NCBI GenBank assembly: GCA_963696645.1
Contig: CAVOKY010000007.1
Coordinates: 1,054,001 to 1,118,000, forward strand
Length of the DNA stretch: 64,000 bases
Direction: 5' to 3'
Origin: JAMXLO01 sp963696645
GTDB lineage: Bacteria; Pseudomonadota; Alphaproteobacteria; Acetobacterales; Acetobacteraceae
Within the stretch, counting starts at the first letter, position 1. The number at the start of each line of letters is the position of its first letter. The notes beneath the pieces were generated by a model, which saw only the letters and a program-made list of their open reading frames with translations, made no database searches and was not told the origin of the DNA. Below are positions 62,073-64,000 of the stretch, in pieces. Both the position numbers and the translations under genes were made by a program.

Positions 62073-62930
62073 ATGATGGTGGGCGGCACCTCGCGGGCGA
62101 ATGGCCCGAGCAACTCCAGGCCGTGGACGTTCTACGCTCTGGTCGCATTGTTCGGCGCTTATCTGCTGTTTCTCTACGGACCTATGCTGGTGATCTATGT
62201 GCTGTCGTTCCAGGGACCTAATGGCGGTGTTACCTTCCCCATGGTCGGCACCTCGCTCACCTGGTTCCACGACGTGTTCAAGCCTGAGCAGATGGCGAAC
62301 ATTCCCGTGTCCTTCGCTCGCTCGGTCGAACTCGCCTCGACGGTCAGTCTGCTGACGGTGGTGTTCGCCGTGGCCGCCGCACTCGGCTTTCGCCGACGCT
62401 TTCCCGGTTCCGGCTTGATCTTCTACTTCGCGGTCGCCAGCCTGGTGATGCCGAGTCTGCTGGTGGGTTTCGGCATTGGCCTCGGCTTCCAGATGCTTGG
62501 CTGGCAGACTGGCCTGTTCAGCTCGGCACTCGGCGCCCAGCTCACATGGACGCTGCCGTTCGGGTTGTTCGCCATGTTCGCCGTGGTGAACCGCTTCAAT
62601 CGTGCCTACGAAGAGGCAGCCAGCGATCTCGGCGCAAGCGCCTGGCAACGGCTACGATATGTGACGCTACCGATCCTGCTCCCCGGAATAATCGGCGTGG
62701 CGATGGGTGCGTTCACACTGTCTTATGACGAGTACGCCCGGACCACACTCGCCATCGGCAGCAGCAACACGCTGCCGCTGGAAATCTACGCACTGATCTC
62801 CAGTGCCACCTCGCCCGTCCTGTTCGCCATCGGCACGCTGACGACGTCCGTGTCATTTCTGCTCATTGCAATAACCCTTGTCGTGGTATGGCGCGTGCAG
62901 CGCCGCCGCGGCGGATCCCGACCAACCTGA
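62073..62930 (+). CDS. ABC importer permease (PotC-like)
   Basis: A 285-residue second permease with the EAA loop EEAASDLGASAWQRLRYVTLPI and six predicted helices (first: FYALVALFGAYLLFLYGPMLVIYVLSF). It is the heterodimer partner of the upstream permease. The start may be either of two adjacent ATG codons. The ATPase gene begins 17 bases after its stop. Confidence 0.9.
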   Translation: MMVGGTSRANGPSNSRPWTFYALVALFGAYLLFLYGPMLVIYVLSFQGPNGGVTFPMVGTSLTWFHDVFKPEQMANIPVSFARSVELASTVSLLTVVFAVAAALGFRRRFPGSGLIFYFAVASLVMPSLLVGFGIGLGFQMLGWQTGLFSSALGAQLTWTLPFGLFAMFAVVNRFNRAYEEAASDLGASAWQRLRYVTLPILLPGIIGVAMGAFTLSYDEYARTTLAIGSSNTLPLEIYALISSATSPVLFAIGTLTTSVSFLLIAITLVVVWRVQRRRGGSRPT

Positions 62931-62947
62931 AGCCAGGACGACCGGCG

Positions 62948-63946
62948 ATGGACCCCCGCTTTGATGTCGAACTTGTCGCAGTGACCAAGCGCTTCGGCGC
63001 AACCGTCGCGGTGGACCGGGTATCGCTGCGGATTCCCACTGCGAGCTATTGCTGTCTGCTGGGACCGAGTGGCTGTGGCAAGACTACAACCCTGCGGATG
63101 ATCGCCGGGCACGAGGCGGCGACCGAGGGTGATATCCTGATCGACGGCTGCAATGTCACCGATTTCCCGCCGATCAGGCGCGGCACAGCGATGATGTTTC
63201 AGAACTACGCGCTGTTTCCGCATCTCAATTGCCTGGACAACGTGGCGTTCAGTTTGAAGATGCATGGCATGGCGAAGGCGGAGCGGCACAAGACCGCGCG
63301 TGAATTCCTGGCACTGGTGCACATGGAACCACTCGCCGAGCGCCTGCCATCGCAGCTCTCGGGCGGGCAGCAGCAGCGTGTGGCACTGGCCCGTGCACTG
63401 ATCACCCGCCCACGCGTCCTGTTGCTGGACGAACCGCTGTCGGCTCTCGATCCGTTCCTGCGCACGCGCGTGCGCGAGGAGCTGAAGCGGCTGCAGCGCG
63501 AGCTGGGCATCACGTTCATTCATGTGACGCACAGCCAGGATGAGGCGATGGCGATGGCGGACCTGATGGTGGTGATGGAGGACGGCGAAATTCGTCAGGC
63601 TGGCCCGCCGCGCGATGTGTTCGAACGGCCGGCCAATGCCTTCATCGCGCGCTTCATCGGCGGCCACAATGTGCTGACGGACCGGCGCGGGCAGATCGCG
63701 GTACGCGCGGATCGTTGCCGGCTAAGCGTGGCGCCTGGTACCGATACGGGCCCACAGTTCTCGGGGTCTGTCGCCTCCGTTGAATATCAAGGTCCGATGG
63801 TGCGTGTCGCGCTTGCGACGGACCGCGGTGAGGAAGCTTCGGCGCTGGTGCCGGACGGCGAATTCTACGAGCACCCCGTGCAGCCGGGCGACAAGGCAAC
63901 CCTGGTCTGGTCGGAACGCGATGTGCATGTCCTGGCGGAGGCGTGA
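62948..63946 (+). CDS. ABC importer ATPase (PotA-like)
   Basis: A 332-residue ATPase of the polyamine/ferric/sulfate importer group. Walker A GPSGCGKT is at 39-46, the Q-loop in MMFQNYALFPHLN, the signature LSGGQQQR near 137-144, Walker B VLLLDEPLSALDP near 157-169, and the switch His in FIHVTHSQDEA. A C-terminal TOBE domain (from about 235) regulates transport. The start is the second in-frame ATG, 17 bases after the permease stop; the first would overlap the permease by 43 bases. Last gene of the operon. Confidence 0.92.
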   Translation: MDPRFDVELVAVTKRFGATVAVDRVSLRIPTASYCCLLGPSGCGKTTTLRMIAGHEAATEGDILIDGCNVTDFPPIRRGTAMMFQNYALFPHLNCLDNVAFSLKMHGMAKAERHKTAREFLALVHMEPLAERLPSQLSGGQQQRVALARALITRPRVLLLDEPLSALDPFLRTRVREELKRLQRELGITFIHVTHSQDEAMAMADLMVVMEDGEIRQAGPPRDVFERPANAFIARFIGGHNVLTDRRGQIAVRADRCRLSVAPGTDTGPQFSGSVASVEYQGPMVRVALATDRGEEASALVPDGEFYEHPVQPGDKATLVWSERDVHVLAEA

Positions 63947-64000
63947 GGCGCGAAACGTTTAATCTGGATCAAAGCCAGATAGCGAGGGGATTCCATAGGC
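63947..64000. other. Window end, no gene seen
   Basis: The last 54 bases follow the ATPase stop and contain no start codon with support; the sequence is cut by the window edge. Confidence 0.5.

Overview
The window looks like a chromosomal segment of a high-GC alphaproteobacterium, most plausibly of the Rhodospirillales/Acetobacteraceae type. The clues are the conserved run rpsB-tsf-pyrH-frr-uppS-cdsA-dxr-rseP-bamA-ompH-lpxD-fabZ-lpxA-lpxI, a GatCAB amidotransferase, a four-gene branched-chain 2-oxoacid dehydrogenase operon, and palindromic intergenic repeats of alphaproteobacterial style. The taxon is an inference from gene content only.

Layout. 0-6 kb: a broken sugar ABC permease, an alpha/beta hydrolase, a cupin and an ACS-type MFS transporter on the minus strand, then an acyl-CoA-dehydrogenase-like flavoprotein and an amidohydrolase on the plus strand. 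6-11 kb: minus-strand operon for E1alpha, E1beta, E2 and E3 of a branched-chain 2-oxoacid dehydrogenase. 11-20 kb: accessory catabolic genes (HpcH/HpaI aldolase, a second amidohydrolase, a luciferase-like monooxygenase, a Baeyer-Villiger-type monooxygenase, two dienelactone hydrolases) with a tyrosine-recombinase fragment. 20-21 kb: a decayed serine recombinase ending inside tRNA-Ser(GCT). 21-26 kb: MscS channel, GST, a frameshifted MFS transporter and a TauD-type dioxygenase. 26-30 kb: gatCAB, ruvX, gloA.

30.5-50.4 kb is the envelope/translation block, read on the minus strand from rpsB to lpxI. It is interrupted by cargo: an orphan Hcp (type VI secretion) gene between lpxA and lpxI, an aldolase plus a small membrane protein between bamA and rseP, and a 3 kb insert between tsf and pyrH holding a DUF2092 lipoprotein-like gene, a glycine-rich repeat protein, a TfdA-like dioxygenase and a RelE/ParE-like toxin with an unusual upstream partner.

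50.8-57.5 kb: an ABM-domain gene divergent from a tightly overlapping five-gene operon (Rieske oxygenase alpha and beta, then three molybdenum-hydroxylase subunits, the last a fusion of the [2Fe-2S] subunit with a CoxG-like domain). 57.5-58.5 kb: two truncated genes facing each other. 58.7-63.9 kb: an operon with a polyamine-type ABC importer built around a RutA-like monooxygenase.

Quality warning: three genes that should be essential (lpxA, rpsB, tsf), one MFS gene and one dienelactone hydrolase gene each carry a single small indel that breaks an otherwise perfect reading frame. This pattern fits base-calling or assembly indels better than real gene decay, so other 'broken' genes here should be read with care. 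No CRISPR array, rRNA or replication origin was seen.
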